64,000 bases of DNA from Nitrososphaerota archaeon (GCA_029785615.1 JAFLZH010000001.1:289044-353043), one strand, 5' to 3'; shown: positions 8,261-16,832, counted from the stretch's first letter. Numbers and translations are program-made. The notes: a model not told the origin generated them from the sequence alone.

Positions 8261-9076
8261 CTACCTGCGCTGGTCCCAGGAGTCGCCCGCGTATGCTCGC
8301 CTGACGGCCGGGACAGCTCCCAGCGCCTGCTCTGGGGTGTACCTGTGGGGGTTGAGCTCCAGACAGACGAGCACGTCCCTCCCGGACACCTGCTTCAACA
8401 GCGACCCGAGGGGGGCGGTCCCTCTCCCGGGGATCAGGTGGTCGTCCAGTTCGCCCGAGTTGTCGGTCAGGTGTATCTCTGTCAGGTCTCCCCCGAGCTC
8501 CCAGGCGATCTCAGCGGGGTCCTCGCCGCTCGCGTGGGCGTGGCCGCTGTCCAGGGTGACACCCGCCCCAGGGACCTTCTTCAAGATAGAGTAGAGGGAC
8601 TCCGGAGTGCTCGCCAGAGGGTAGTAGTACTTCGAGGCGCTCTTGGTCTGGTTCTCGACGTTGATGCTGACCCTCCCACCAGCCGCCCTGACCAGCCTCC
8701 GCAGCGTTGACGCCGCGCTGTCCTCGGCCAGAGACACCAGCGCCTCGTTGTGCACGCTCCCCGGATGGACGGTGACGACCCGCGCCCCCAGGAAGACGCA
8801 GTACTCCACGAACGACTCCAGGGTCTCAGCGATCGCGTCCTTCACCGGCTGGAACGGCGTCGCGGGGTTCAGGTCGGTGAACGGGGCGTGGGCGGTCACG
8901 ACCATGTCGTAGCTCGAAAGGGCGTCCCTGATCCCTTCCTTGCCGGCCCAGCTCGGGTAAGCGTGGGGAACCTCCCCCCAGAGCTCGATGTAGTCCAGCC
9001 CGGCCTCTCCGATGGCCCTTACCGCGGCGCCGGCTTCCAACCCAAGGAGCGACCACGTGCTGAGGCCCAGCCTCAA
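8261..9076 (-). CDS. Sugar-phosphate isomerase/epimerase-like TIM-barrel protein (AP endonuclease 2 superfamily)
   Basis: A TTG start at 9076 gives 271 residues beginning MRLGLSTWSLLG; the longer ORF in the track runs into the upstream gene. The xylose isomerase-like TIM barrel is recognised from LDYIELWGE, VTAHAPFTDLNP, GARVVTVHPGS, SINVENQTKS, GVTLDSGHAHASG and TEIHLTDNSGELDDHLIPGRG. These supply the His, Glu and Asp ligands of the metal site in this superfamily. Members include hydroxypyruvate isomerase, sugar epimerases and endonuclease IV; the substrate here is unknown. It lies 29 nt after the cyclic-nucleotide-binding gene on the same strand and is probably cotranscribed with it. Confidence 0.75.
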   Translation of the reverse strand: MRLGLSTWSLLGLEAGAAVRAIGEAGLDYIELWGEVPHAYPSWAGKEGIRDALSSYDMVVTAHAPFTDLNPATPFQPVKDAIAETLESFVEYCVFLGARVVTVHPGSVHNEALVSLAEDSAASTLRRLVRAAGGRVSINVENQTKSASKYYYPLASTPESLYSILKKVPGAGVTLDSGHAHASGEDPAEIAWELGGDLTEIHLTDNSGELDDHLIPGRGTAPLGSLLKQVSGRDVLVCLELNPHRYTPEQALGAVPAVRRAYAGDSWDQRR

Positions 9077-9105
9077 CCTCCCCGACCCCCGCGAAGGACC
9101 AGCGC

Positions 9106-9531
9106 TCAGGACCCGGGCGAGCTTTCGGCCGCTCGGAGCCTCTTGACCAGTTCCTTGAGCATCGGGATCGCAACTTCGGGGTGCGCCTTTATGAGTCCCG
9201 CGAACCCCCAGGACGGGAGGACCCAGCACCTCGTCTGAGATAGCGCCACCACGTCCGCCGACCTCGGCTGCCCGTCTATGACCGACATCTCTCCGAAGAA
9301 CTGGCCCTTCTCCAGCACGGCCAGGGCCTTCTGCGCCTTCCTCACCTCCACCCTGCCGTCCAAGACCAGGTAGAACCCCACCCCCGACCCTTTCTCGCCT
9401 ACGACGACCTCTCCGGCTTTGAACGAGACCTCCTTCCCTTCCCTGGCGACCGCCTTGCGGCTCTTCTCGTCGAGGCCCTCGAAGAACGGCACCTCCGCTA
9501 TGAGGTCAACTGTGTCCGAAGAATCTCCCAT
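9106..9531 (-). CDS. Single-domain cyclic-nucleotide-binding (CRP-like) protein
   Basis: A 141-residue protein that is almost entirely one cNMP-binding beta-roll: VPFFEGLDEKSRKAVA, FKAGEVVVGEKGSGVGFYLVLDGRVEV, and the phosphate-binding cassette region GQFFGEMSVIDGQPRSADVVA, where E and R/S contact the cyclic nucleotide in known members. No DNA-binding winged helix follows, so it is probably a signalling or partner-binding module and not a CRP-type activator. A TATA-like GAGTTTAAATCG (9555-9566, minus strand) precedes the start. The downstream TIM-barrel gene follows closely. Confidence 0.85.
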   Translation of the reverse strand: MGDSSDTVDLIAEVPFFEGLDEKSRKAVAREGKEVSFKAGEVVVGEKGSGVGFYLVLDGRVEVRKAQKALAVLEKGQFFGEMSVIDGQPRSADVVALSQTRCWVLPSWGFAGLIKAHPEVAIPMLKELVKRLRAAESSPGS

Positions 9532-9581
9532 CCTGCTTCACGGACGCCTCCGCCGATTTAAACTCACCGAGCGCCGCCTGC

Positions 9582-11192
9582 TCATCTGAGCGCCTTCCTC
9601 CTTAGGAGGTATGCTCGCCAGACCACGATGTCGGCGGCCACCCCCGCGGCGAGTATCACAGCCAGCGCCAGCGACAGGGCGGGAAACTTCGCGGCGGCCG
9701 GGGTGAGCGTGACTTCGGCGGTCTGCCCTGGATACACCTGCACCACCTTGCTGACCGTCGTCCCCCCGACGCTCATGGAAAAGTTGTACTCGCCCGGAGG
9801 GAGGACCAACGTGAGGGCGCCCCCCCTCCCGGTCTTCAGATGAGCCGGCTGCGACCCAGCCTTATCCACAGTCAGAGTGGCGTTGCCGATGGGGGTCCCG
9901 GCGGAGACAGCGAAAGCGTCCACGGTCCCCAGCGAGGGCTGGATGCTCTCGGTCTGGTAGGGACCTGAGACCGAGACGGGGAACGCAACCGTGGTCACGT
10001 TCTCGAAGTCCAGCGCCACCGACGCCAGGGCTGGGAACGACCGGGCGGTCACGTACAGGCTTCCGCCGTAGGCGTCCGATTCAACGACATCCGCCCCAGA
10101 TGCGGTGGCCGTCACCATCCCCAGGCTCACAGCCTGGGTCGCGTTGCCTAGGCCGATCCTCGTCTCCGGCGCCGGGACCCCGGACAGCGTGAAGGAGTCG
10201 ATCCCATGGTCATTGTAAGTAGTTATCAGCGAGGTCGGCCACGAGGAGGCCGTGCCGTTGAGGGGGGCGCTGAGCTGGAACGAGCCTGACGTCACTTGGA
10301 TGATCTGGCTGCAGGCGCCCAGCGAGACCCAGGCGCTACCGTTCACCATGAGGTATGGGGTGTCGTAGGCAGAGATCCCGGCGGAGGTCCTGACGTAGGA
10401 CCTGAGGTCGTAGGGCCCGGTCCTCAGGCTGAGATAGGTGGCCATCAGGCCGGTCGAGGGCTCGGTGCTCGCGCCCAGCGTGAGGACCTGGCTCTGGCCG
10501 GCCATGGTGTCGTAGGTTACCAGTCCCCCCGCGGTGGAGTAGGTCCGGGGGGTGTAGAGCTGGAACCAGGCCGAGAATGGTTGCTGGGCCTGGGGGGCAA
10601 AGGCGCTGATGGAGCTGCCGTTCAGGGACACCGTCATGTCACTCCCTACAGACCCGGGGAGCTGGAATGTGGACTCCCCTCCAGCCCCCGGCCCCATCAG
10701 GCAGGCCTGGATCCCATAGGCGGAGGTGTCGGCAACGGAGTAGCCCAGGACCAGGTCCCCCTTGGACAGGCCGACAGAGGCCACCGCCGGAGGAGGGAGG
10801 GCCGTGGCGTTCAGCACCGGAAACACGACCTGGGCGAGGCCCCCCCCGAGGTATGCATCCAGGGTCCACTGGCCTACCGGTCCCGTGGAGGGGAAGGCGA
10901 AGATCTTGGCGAGGCCCCCCGGGGGGAGCTCAACCGAGGGGAAGACCGAGCCGTTCGGGGTCGCGAGTATCAACGTCATCGTGCTGCTGTTGGAGTAGGA
11001 CTGGACCCAGAGGTCGTCGCCGGGGGCGAAGATTGGGACAGCCCTGGAGGCCGGTTGGACGCTCAGCGGCCCGTACCCCAGTCCCAGCAGGGACTGGACG
11101 TAGGAGGTCGTCGCTGCGGCATGGGGGGGCACGGCCGCGAACGTCAGGATGAGCAGGGCAGCCAGGGCCAGGGCGGACTTCTTACTTCGCAA
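9582..11192 (-). CDS. Exported, C-terminally membrane-anchored protein of the MoxR/DUF58 operon
   Basis: A 536-residue protein with an N-terminal signal peptide (ALALAALLILTFAAVPPHAAA), a long Ser/Thr/Gly/Ala-rich extracellular part, and one C-terminal transmembrane helix (SLALAVILAAGVAADIVVW) followed by a positive tail (LLRRKALR). That indicates a surface protein anchored in the membrane. Just before the anchor is a carboxypeptidase-regulatory-like beta-sandwich segment (LTLVLPPGEYNFSMSVGGTTVSK). No enzymatic motif was seen. The TTG start overlaps the end of the preceding membrane gene, so it is the last gene of the six-gene operon. The function is unknown; it could be a substrate or structural partner of the MoxR system. 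Confidence 0.75.
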   Translation of the reverse strand: MRSKKSALALAALLILTFAAVPPHAAATTSYVQSLLGLGYGPLSVQPASRAVPIFAPGDDLWVQSYSNSSTMTLILATPNGSVFPSVELPPGGLAKIFAFPSTGPVGQWTLDAYLGGGLAQVVFPVLNATALPPPAVASVGLSKGDLVLGYSVADTSAYGIQACLMGPGAGGESTFQLPGSVGSDMTVSLNGSSISAFAPQAQQPFSAWFQLYTPRTYSTAGGLVTYDTMAGQSQVLTLGASTEPSTGLMATYLSLRTGPYDLRSYVRTSAGISAYDTPYLMVNGSAWVSLGACSQIIQVTSGSFQLSAPLNGTASSWPTSLITTYNDHGIDSFTLSGVPAPETRIGLGNATQAVSLGMVTATASGADVVESDAYGGSLYVTARSFPALASVALDFENVTTVAFPVSVSGPYQTESIQPSLGTVDAFAVSAGTPIGNATLTVDKAGSQPAHLKTGRGGALTLVLPPGEYNFSMSVGGTTVSKVVQVYPGQTAEVTLTPAAAKFPALSLALAVILAAGVAADIVVWRAYLLRRKALR

Positions 11193-11961
11193 CGCCTATC
11201 CCCCATGACGCAGCCACCACTCCCAGCGCCGGCGGAGCCAGGACCAGCGGCGGATAGAGACCGGTGAGCGACGCCACGACCGCCCACCCCGCCGCGGCGC
11301 CCGTCGCGACTATGGCAATCAGGATCTGCCTCGGCTCCACCGCCTTGCTCCTGACGGTCCAGCCCACCGTCGCGTAGAGCAGCAGTATCACGTAGAGGGC
11401 AGCGAAGTCCAGGTAGATGGGATCGGAGGCAGCGAAGGACACATACCCGGAAAAGGCGCTCCGGATCACAGCGCCGACGTCTCCCCCGGACGTGGCCGCG
11501 ACCTGGGCGGAGTTGACGAGCAGCAGACCCAACTCGGCCGCCGCGAAGCAGATTGGGAGCACCTTGGTCAGGCTGTCAGAGCGATACATGGAGGCGGCCA
11601 CCCGGAACGCCACGAACGCCAGCCCGCAGGCCGACACGCCCAGGACCCACCCCAGGATGAGCCCCTGGGCCAGGGCGAGGAATAGGTTCCCGCCGAATGC
11701 GAAGTACATGAGAACCAGGGCGGGGAGCGCGAGGATGTCCGCCCCGTAAAAGTCAATCACGAAGGCGCCGCTGGCTCCCCTCAGCCTCGGCACCAGGAAC
11801 AGCGACTCCGTCTTGCCCAGCTGCAGGGCCACGACCATCAGCTCGAAGAACGTCGCCTGGGACAGGACGCCGGAGCCCATCAGGGCCCCCACGTACTCGA
11901 GGTCGATGTAGACCAGGGCCGCCGCTGCCGCGACGGGGAGGACGAGCTCCTTCGCCTTCAT
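11182..11961 (-). CDS. Polytopic membrane protein of the MoxR/DUF58 operon
   Basis: A 259-residue protein with about seven hydrophobic segments, for example ELVLPVAAAAALVYIDL, ILALPALVLMYFAFGGNLFLALAQGLILGWVLG, LDFAALYVILLLYATVGWTV and a C-terminal VVASLTGLYPPLVLAPPALGVVAASWG. No transport or catalytic motif was recognised. The ATG overlaps the DUF58 stop as ATGA, and its 3' end overlaps the next gene by 11 nt, so it is translationally coupled inside the operon. It may provide the membrane platform that DUF58 or the exported proteins work with; this is inference from position. Confidence 0.7.
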   Translation of the reverse strand: MKAKELVLPVAAAAALVYIDLEYVGALMGSGVLSQATFFELMVVALQLGKTESLFLVPRLRGASGAFVIDFYGADILALPALVLMYFAFGGNLFLALAQGLILGWVLGVSACGLAFVAFRVAASMYRSDSLTKVLPICFAAAELGLLLVNSAQVAATSGGDVGAVIRSAFSGYVSFAASDPIYLDFAALYVILLLYATVGWTVRSKAVEPRQILIAIVATGAAAGWAVVASLTGLYPPLVLAPPALGVVAASWGIGVAK

Positions 11962-13067
11962 TTGCTGAGCACCATGGCCACAAGACCGCTGATGTCCTCT
12001 CTCCCGGTGAAGAACGCGACGCCTGACCCTATCACCGGGTTCCTCTTACCCCATGAAAGCACCAGGGACGGCTTCTCGAGCACCAGCGCCATTGTCTCCG
12101 CGTCCTGGGTCTCGACCTGCCCCACCACCACGAAGTCGGCGTCCCCGGGGGCTCCCCTGGACTTCTCCCTTCCGCCGTCCCTCCTCCAGAGCCATACTAT
12201 CATCTCCGCCAGCTCCGCCGGGTCCCTGGCCTCTGTCACCCTCGCGTCGCCGTCGACCACGTGAAGGAGCCTCACCGCGGTCCCCGACAGGATCGCAGGG
12301 AGCGCGACCCTGGCCATGGCCTCCGACGCCAGGTCCATCCAGATGGCCGTCCCGCGCTCTTCGGCGTCCCTCTTCTCCAGGAAGCAGACGGTCATCGTTT
12401 CAGGTATGTTCGCCTCCCCCACCCTGACGTACAGGCGGTCGCTGGGGAGCTTCGCCTCCCTCTTCCACATTATGTCCCTGGAGCTCGATGAGGTGTTGTA
12501 GACCTCGGCCGAATAGAACTCCTGCCCGAACCCGCTCCTCCCCGCGGGTAGGTCGCCGAGCATGGCCGCGGCAACCCGGATCGGCTCTCTGCTCCCAAGC
12601 AGGAAGGTCGGGAGGAACTCCAGCGTGAGGTCGAGCTCATGGAACTGGCTCCTGACGAAGAGCCCGAGTGGGTCCCCGGCCCCCACCCTGACCACGAACC
12701 CCTTGAACACCCCGGCGAACCTCGACTCCACCGTGAGGGTCCTCGCGCTTCCCTCTCCTTCCAGCGAGGCCTCCACCCCGTTGGGGCCCGATACCAGCTC
12801 GAAGTCCACGGCGACCCTCCTCCGGCCCGACCATCCCCTCAGGGAAGTCGTAGCCTTCCCGCCCTTGAACGTTCTTTCGCGGCTCTTCTCGGCGTGGAGG
12901 GTCAGCGCCTCGGGAGGGAGCGCCACCACCGCGAGGAGAGAGATCAGCGCCACGAAGGAGAGCGAAAGGGCCGTCGCCATCCCCCATCCGAAGTTTGAGA
13001 GCGCGCCGACGACGGTCACCAGGGCTGTGGCCTTCAGGAAGTCCTTGCCGTGTCTTGTCAGCCTTAT
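11958..13067 (-). CDS. DUF58 (von Willebrand-like) protein, apparent ATA start
   Basis: The DUF58 signature is the stretch GFGQEFYSAEVYNTSSSSRDIMWK, ahead of a degenerate vWA-like C-terminal half. N-terminal hydrophobic helices (ATALVTVVGALSNFGWGMATALSLSFVALISLLAV) anchor it in the membrane. The first standard start is the GTG at 13019. Upstream and in frame is IRLTRHGKDFLKATAL, which matches the usual DUF58 opening (an MxLTRRG-type sequence). An ATA at 13067 opens it and overlaps the MoxR stop as ATAA. I take that as the likely start (369 residues). DUF58 proteins regularly accompany MoxR ATPases. Confidence 0.85.
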   Translation of the reverse strand: MRLTRHGKDFLKATALVTVVGALSNFGWGMATALSLSFVALISLLAVVALPPEALTLHAEKSRERTFKGGKATTSLRGWSGRRRVAVDFELVSGPNGVEASLEGEGSARTLTVESRFAGVFKGFVVRVGAGDPLGLFVRSQFHELDLTLEFLPTFLLGSREPIRVAAAMLGDLPAGRSGFGQEFYSAEVYNTSSSSRDIMWKREAKLPSDRLYVRVGEANIPETMTVCFLEKRDAEERGTAIWMDLASEAMARVALPAILSGTAVRLLHVVDGDARVTEARDPAELAEMIVWLWRRDGGREKSRGAPGDADFVVVGQVETQDAETMALVLEKPSLVLSWGKRNPVIGSGVAFFTGREDISGLVAMVLSK

Positions 13068-13993
13068 CGTGGCGGCTTCACTCTTGTGAGTATCTCTCGA
13101 ACTATCTGCCCGGGGTCGCTGGCCTTGCCTACCAGCACCGCTGACTGGTCCAGCTTCAGCCTGTGTCCGAGGACCTCGACGGCGACCTGCTTGACGTCCT
13201 CGGGAGTCACGTAGTCGCGCCCCTCGAGGAATGCAAGGGCCCTGGCGCAGTGGGTCATGTGAACCATCGCCCTGGGGCTCGCGCCCAGGCTCAGCCTCGC
13301 CTCCGCTCTGCTCTCCTTCGCGATGGTCGCCAGGTATCCGATGATCTCGTCTGACACCTTCACCTTCTGCACGTCTTCGAGGACCTTCACCAGTTCGGCG
13401 GCGCTCACGACGGCTTTGATCTGGCCGGTGTCCATGTCTCCGAGGTTCCTCTTGATCAGGGCGGACTCGGTGGCGAGATCAGGGTAGGACATCTCGATCC
13501 TCATGAGGAACCTGTCCAGCTGGTTCTCAGGGAGGGGGTAGACGCCGTGGAACTCCTGTGGGTTCTGGGTCGCGATCACCATGAACGGCCGGGGGAGGGT
13601 TTCGGTCTGGCCTTCGACGGTCACCTGGAACTCCTGCATCGCCTCGAGGAGGGCGCTCTGCACCTTGGGGGGTGCCCTGTTGATCTCGTCGGCTAGGAGG
13701 ATGTTGGTGAAGACGGGGCCCTTCCTGAAGTCGAAGACCCTGTCCTTCATGTTGAACACGAACCCCCCCACCATGTCCATGGGGAGCATGTCCGGGGTGA
13801 ACTGGATCCTCTTGAAGTCGATGCCCATGCACCTCGCGAAGGACTTCGCCAGGACCGTCTTCGACACCCCCGGCACCCCCTCGAGGAGGACGTGTCCCCC
13901 CGCGAGGAAGGAGACCAGGAGGAGCTTGACCTCCTTCTCCCTCCCTATGACGACGTTGCTAATCTGCTCTGATACTCTTTCCCTTAGGTCCAT
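13064..13993 (-). CDS. MoxR-family AAA+ ATPase
   Basis: A 309-residue protein when started at ATG 13993 (MDLRERVSEQISNVVIG); the longer ORF in the track overlaps the upstream gene. It shows a degenerate Walker A (EGVPGVSKTVLAKSFA), Walker B (NILLADEINRAPPKVQSALLEAMQE), the MoxR-typical VEGQTETLPRPFMVIATQNP with sensor 1 Asn, an arginine-finger region (LPENQLDRFLMRIEM) and sensor 2 (ASPRAMVHM). MoxR proteins act as chaperone-like ATPases that mature or insert partner proteins. Its TAA stop overlaps the DUF58 start. It overlaps the DUF4129-like gene upstream by 35 nt. Confidence 0.95.
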   Translation of the reverse strand: MDLRERVSEQISNVVIGREKEVKLLLVSFLAGGHVLLEGVPGVSKTVLAKSFARCMGIDFKRIQFTPDMLPMDMVGGFVFNMKDRVFDFRKGPVFTNILLADEINRAPPKVQSALLEAMQEFQVTVEGQTETLPRPFMVIATQNPQEFHGVYPLPENQLDRFLMRIEMSYPDLATESALIKRNLGDMDTGQIKAVVSAAELVKVLEDVQKVKVSDEIIGYLATIAKESRAEARLSLGASPRAMVHMTHCARALAFLEGRDYVTPEDVKQVAVEVLGHRLKLDQSAVLVGKASDPGQIVREILTRVKPPR

Positions 13994-14321
13994 GTCCAAC
14001 CACTCCTCTCTGGATTCTTGTCGCGAGCCCGGCCACCTCTTCCTTCCCCTCCACGGGGTCGGGCCTTCCACCGAACCGGAACGCTTCGTAGGCCTTCAGG
14101 GTCTCCCGCATCTTCGACCAGTCGGCTTCCACTCCCTCCCCCTTAAGGCGCTCGAAGGTCTCACCCCAGGTCGACCCCTGGGGGAGCCAGGGCGCGCCCA
14201 CGGCGATCGAGCGCTCAAGGGTGCCGAACGCCTCAGCCAGGTTCTCGACTTTCCTGGCCCGGACCCCCCTCAGGGCAAGCACCCCGGCGACGGCCGCGGC
14301 CAGGACGGCTGCGTCTCCCAC
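13959..14321 (-). CDS. Small DUF4129-like protein with N-terminal membrane helix
   Basis: A 120-residue protein with an N-terminal transmembrane segment (AAVLAAAVAGVLALRG) and a soluble tail. The pattern TWGETFERLKGEGVEADWSKMRETLKAYEAFRFGGRP resembles the C-terminal DUF4129 module of MoxR/transglutaminase operons, which ends in a YExxRYGG-type motif. DUF4129 is normally attached to a transglutaminase-like protein; here only the tail-like part remains as a separate small gene. It overlaps the MoxR start by 35 nt and lies 13 nt after the exported protein gene, firmly inside the operon. Confidence 0.65.
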   Translation of the reverse strand: MGDAAVLAAAVAGVLALRGVRARKVENLAEAFGTLERSIAVGAPWLPQGSTWGETFERLKGEGVEADWSKMRETLKAYEAFRFGGRPDPVEGKEEVAGLATRIQRGVVGHGPKGKSIRAD

Positions 14322-14334
14322 GGCCAGCAGTGCT

Positions 14335-15165
14335 TCAGACAGGAAAGTAGCTCACCTCTGCAGACGTGGCGTACTGGAGGAGCGAAAGGTCGAATGACGG
14401 AAGAACCGGGTACTCGCCCTGCGGCTTGAGGACCACCGTGGTCCCTCCTGGAGAGCCGTAGGCCCCGATGACGGTCATGTTCACGCTGAGAAAGTCCTGG
14501 AGGTTCCCCCCGGGCCCGGTGTAGCCCCTGAGCTCGGTCGAGGAGTCCGAGAAGTTGGCCGCCCCTCCTACCCTCGCGTAGACCGTCGCGGTCGGCTCTG
14601 TCCCGACCAGGGTGTCCTGGTTCACGACGCGCAGGCTCGCCACGGCGCCAGAGGCAGGGACGACCTTGAGGGTCAGGTAGGTGACCGTGTTCGGCTTGAA
14701 CGACAGGTACCCCTTGAAGCTGACATAGGGTCCAGAACCGACCACGCTGTAGTTCCCCTCGAGGACCGATATCTCGCCTGTCCCCGTCGAGTTGGTGATC
14801 AGGATGTTGGAGAGGAACTTCCCATGGAAGACCTTGGGGAGCCCTATCACCTCGAACCTGACGCCGCCGACAGGCGTGCTAGGCTGGGTGATGAAGACCG
14901 GGGAGCCTGCCCCGAGGGACGTGGAACCGTTGATGGTCACCGAAGTCCCCGTGGTGGCGTTCCCCAGCCCCGTGGCAGATATCGAGACGCTCACCTCGAA
15001 GTAGGGCCCCTTGGAGGCCTGCGTCGTCTGCGCCGCGGCCTGGGTGGCGATCGGGAGCCGACCCTGGAGGCCGGTCCCCCCGGCGAGGGCGAAAGCCAGG
15101 CCACCGGTCGCAGCCAGCAGCACAACAAGGAGCGCGGTCACAACCGTGGGGCGCCTCATCGGCAC
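14335..15165 (-). CDS. Exported beta-rich protein, first gene of the MoxR/DUF58 operon
   Basis: A 276-residue protein with an N-terminal basic stretch and a hydrophobic helix (VVTALLVVLLAATGGLAFALAGG), either a signal peptide or an uncleaved anchor. The rest is rich in Ser, Thr, Gly and Val in beta-strand-like repeats (for example FEVSVSISATGLGNATTGTSVTING), as in archaeal surface proteins. No Cys and no catalytic motif was seen. A TATA-like GCTTTTAGCG (15188-15197, minus strand) precedes the start, so the operon promoter lies here. The function is unknown; it is likely an extracellular component handled by the MoxR/DUF58 proteins. Confidence 0.7.
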   Translation of the reverse strand: MPMRRPTVVTALLVVLLAATGGLAFALAGGTGLQGRLPIATQAAAQTTQASKGPYFEVSVSISATGLGNATTGTSVTINGSTSLGAGSPVFITQPSTPVGGVRFEVIGLPKVFHGKFLSNILITNSTGTGEISVLEGNYSVVGSGPYVSFKGYLSFKPNTVTYLTLKVVPASGAVASLRVVNQDTLVGTEPTATVYARVGGAANFSDSSTELRGYTGPGGNLQDFLSVNMTVIGAYGSPGGTTVVLKPQGEYPVLPSFDLSLLQYATSAEVSYFPV

Positions 15166-15187
15166 AGCCTCTCCAAAGGCGCCGAAG

Positions 15188-15197
15188 CGCTAAAAGC
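15188..15197 (-). promoter_or_regulatory. TATA-like element for the MoxR/DUF58 operon
   Basis: GCTTTTAGCG on the minus strand lies 23-32 nt before the first ATG of the six-gene operon. No other promoter-like sequence was seen inside the operon, whose genes overlap or nearly touch. Confidence 0.45.
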
Positions 15198-15789
15198 ATT
15201 GTTGACACCTGCGGTGCCTACCGGGGGCCTCATCGGGACGGCGACCGACCTGGGACGCTTCGTTCTTGCGTTTCCATCGCCCGGCGGCCTCCCCCCCAGG
15301 CTCGTGGCTGTTGCCGACATCCCTCTCATCCGCACCTGTGCCATCGAGTGGACCGAGACGCAGGGGGTCTTGGCAGAGGGGGAGGGGTGAAATTCAACGG
15401 TCCAACTCGGCGGGACTGCTTTTTAACCAATGCAGCCTCCGGCCGAACCGTTGCACTCAGATACCTCCCAGAGAAGCTCCTCGGAGGGGGTCAGGCTGCT
15501 CTACGCCCCCCAGAGTGCAAGCGCAGATGAGGTCGGTCTCTGAGCTTGGCTGCCCTGAATGGGAGGGGGTTGACCGGCTGCGCGGCCTCGGCCTGGTCCC
15601 TCGAGGCTACGAAGAGGGGGTACAACCCATGGGCCGCGGTCGTTGAGATGCTCGGTCTCTCGGCGGGGACCGGGTCTGTGACGGCCTTCGGGAATGTGAG
15701 ACCGGCCGTCTCTGGGTCCTGCTGGGACGCGCGCATCTGGGCGGAGGAGAAGGGAAGGTTCGAAAGAGGGGCCGGGGGGTGAACGCCTG
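15198..15789. other. Gene-free interval with a plus-strand promoter-like element
   Basis: About 590 nt without a convincing protein gene. Short ORFs (for example 15266-15646 and 15546-15782) are composed like shadows and lack family features. A good TATA-like sequence, cttttta followed by acc, lies at 15419-15427 on the plus strand, predicting transcription from about 15450. That transcript would run 340 nt before the HAD gene. It may be an untranslated leader or an unrecognised RNA gene. I could not match it to tRNA, RNase P or SRP RNA. Confidence 0.3.
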
Positions 15790-16572
15790 GTGTCGAGGAG
15801 GCTGCTGAAGGACAAGGAGCTGTTCCTATTCGACCTGGACGGGGTCTTCTACAAGGGGAAGGAGAGCCGGGTCAAGATAGGCGGCACCGCCGCGGTCGAG
15901 GCCATCCGCTCCCGGGGGAAAAGGCTCTACATACTCACCAACAACTCTACCGACTCTGCCAAGACCGTCTGGGGTCGGCTTGTCGAGTTCGACATCCCGG
16001 TCAGGGAGGACGAGGTCCTCACCTCCGGCCTCCTCACTGCGGAGTACCTCAAGGATAGGTACGGCAGGGTCACCTACTACCTCGTAGGCGAGGAGGGGCT
16101 CGAAGAGGAGCTGAATGGACGCGGCCACAGGAGGACCTCGGGGGAGAGCTGCGACGTCGTTGTCGTGGGACTCGACAGGAGGGTGACCTACGACAAGCTC
16201 GACCGCGCGGCCAGGCTGGTGAGGAACGGGGCGAAGCTTGTCGCGACCCACTCCTCCAGGCTCTACGCTTACACGACGGGCCCGGCCATGGCCACGGGCC
16301 CGCTGGTGAAGGCCATCGAATATGCGAGCCGCAGGAGGGCGACAACCGTAGGTAAGCCCTCCCCGCTCATGTTCGAGGTCGCGCTGAAGCGGGCGGGCAT
16401 CGGGAGGGCCGGGGCTGTCATGGTCGGGGACCAGCTCGACACCGACATCGAGGGGGCTGCCAGGGCCGGCATCGACTCCATCCTGGTCACCAGCGGGGTC
16501 GACAGATACCCTTCAGGGCACAAGGTGCTCGCGACCCTGGACAACGTGGACCGCATCGTCCCGCTGCTCTAG
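15790..16572 (+). CDS. HAD-superfamily IIA (NagD-like) phosphatase
   Basis: A 260-residue protein with all four HAD motifs: motif I FLFDLDGVFY (nucleophile and acid/base Asp), motif II LTNNST, motif III lysine in VGKPSPLMF, and motif IV VGDQLDTDIEGA. The cap between motifs II and III is the alpha/beta C2 type found in NagD, 4-nitrophenyl-phosphatase and archaeal phosphoglycolate-type phosphatases. It should dephosphorylate a small sugar phosphate or nucleotide; the substrate is not predictable. The GTG start at 15790 lies right after a GGGGGGTGAA purine run that can act as a Shine-Dalgarno sequence. Confidence 0.88.
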   Translation: MSRRLLKDKELFLFDLDGVFYKGKESRVKIGGTAAVEAIRSRGKRLYILTNNSTDSAKTVWGRLVEFDIPVREDEVLTSGLLTAEYLKDRYGRVTYYLVGEEGLEEELNGRGHRRTSGESCDVVVVGLDRRVTYDKLDRAARLVRNGAKLVATHSSRLYAYTTGPAMATGPLVKAIEYASRRRATTVGKPSPLMFEVALKRAGIGRAGAVMVGDQLDTDIEGAARAGIDSILVTSGVDRYPSGHKVLATLDNVDRIVPLL

Positions 16573-16832
16573 GGGAGTTCCGGGGGAATTCCCGGCTGCG
16601 CCTGACTCCACGGAGACCCGCGGCCTGCCTGCGAGGTAGCAGCCTTGACCCGGACCGAATCCGGGCCGGAGCGCACGCGCCGCGAGCTCCCTCCACAGGA
16701 AAGAGGCCAAGCCGGCGCGGCTCGGAGCGAGGCTGGCGGCGGTTCCACCGATTCCACCGCGGCCGAAGGCTAGGGCGACCCCTCAGCCCCCCGGCGCAGA
16801 CTTAAATCGGCTGGCGCGTGCTTGGACCAACG

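Noticed and set aside
15266-15646. 126-residue ORF in the gene-free interval
   Set aside because: Arg/Pro/Ser-rich, starts upstream of the predicted promoter, and no frame in the region shows coding character.
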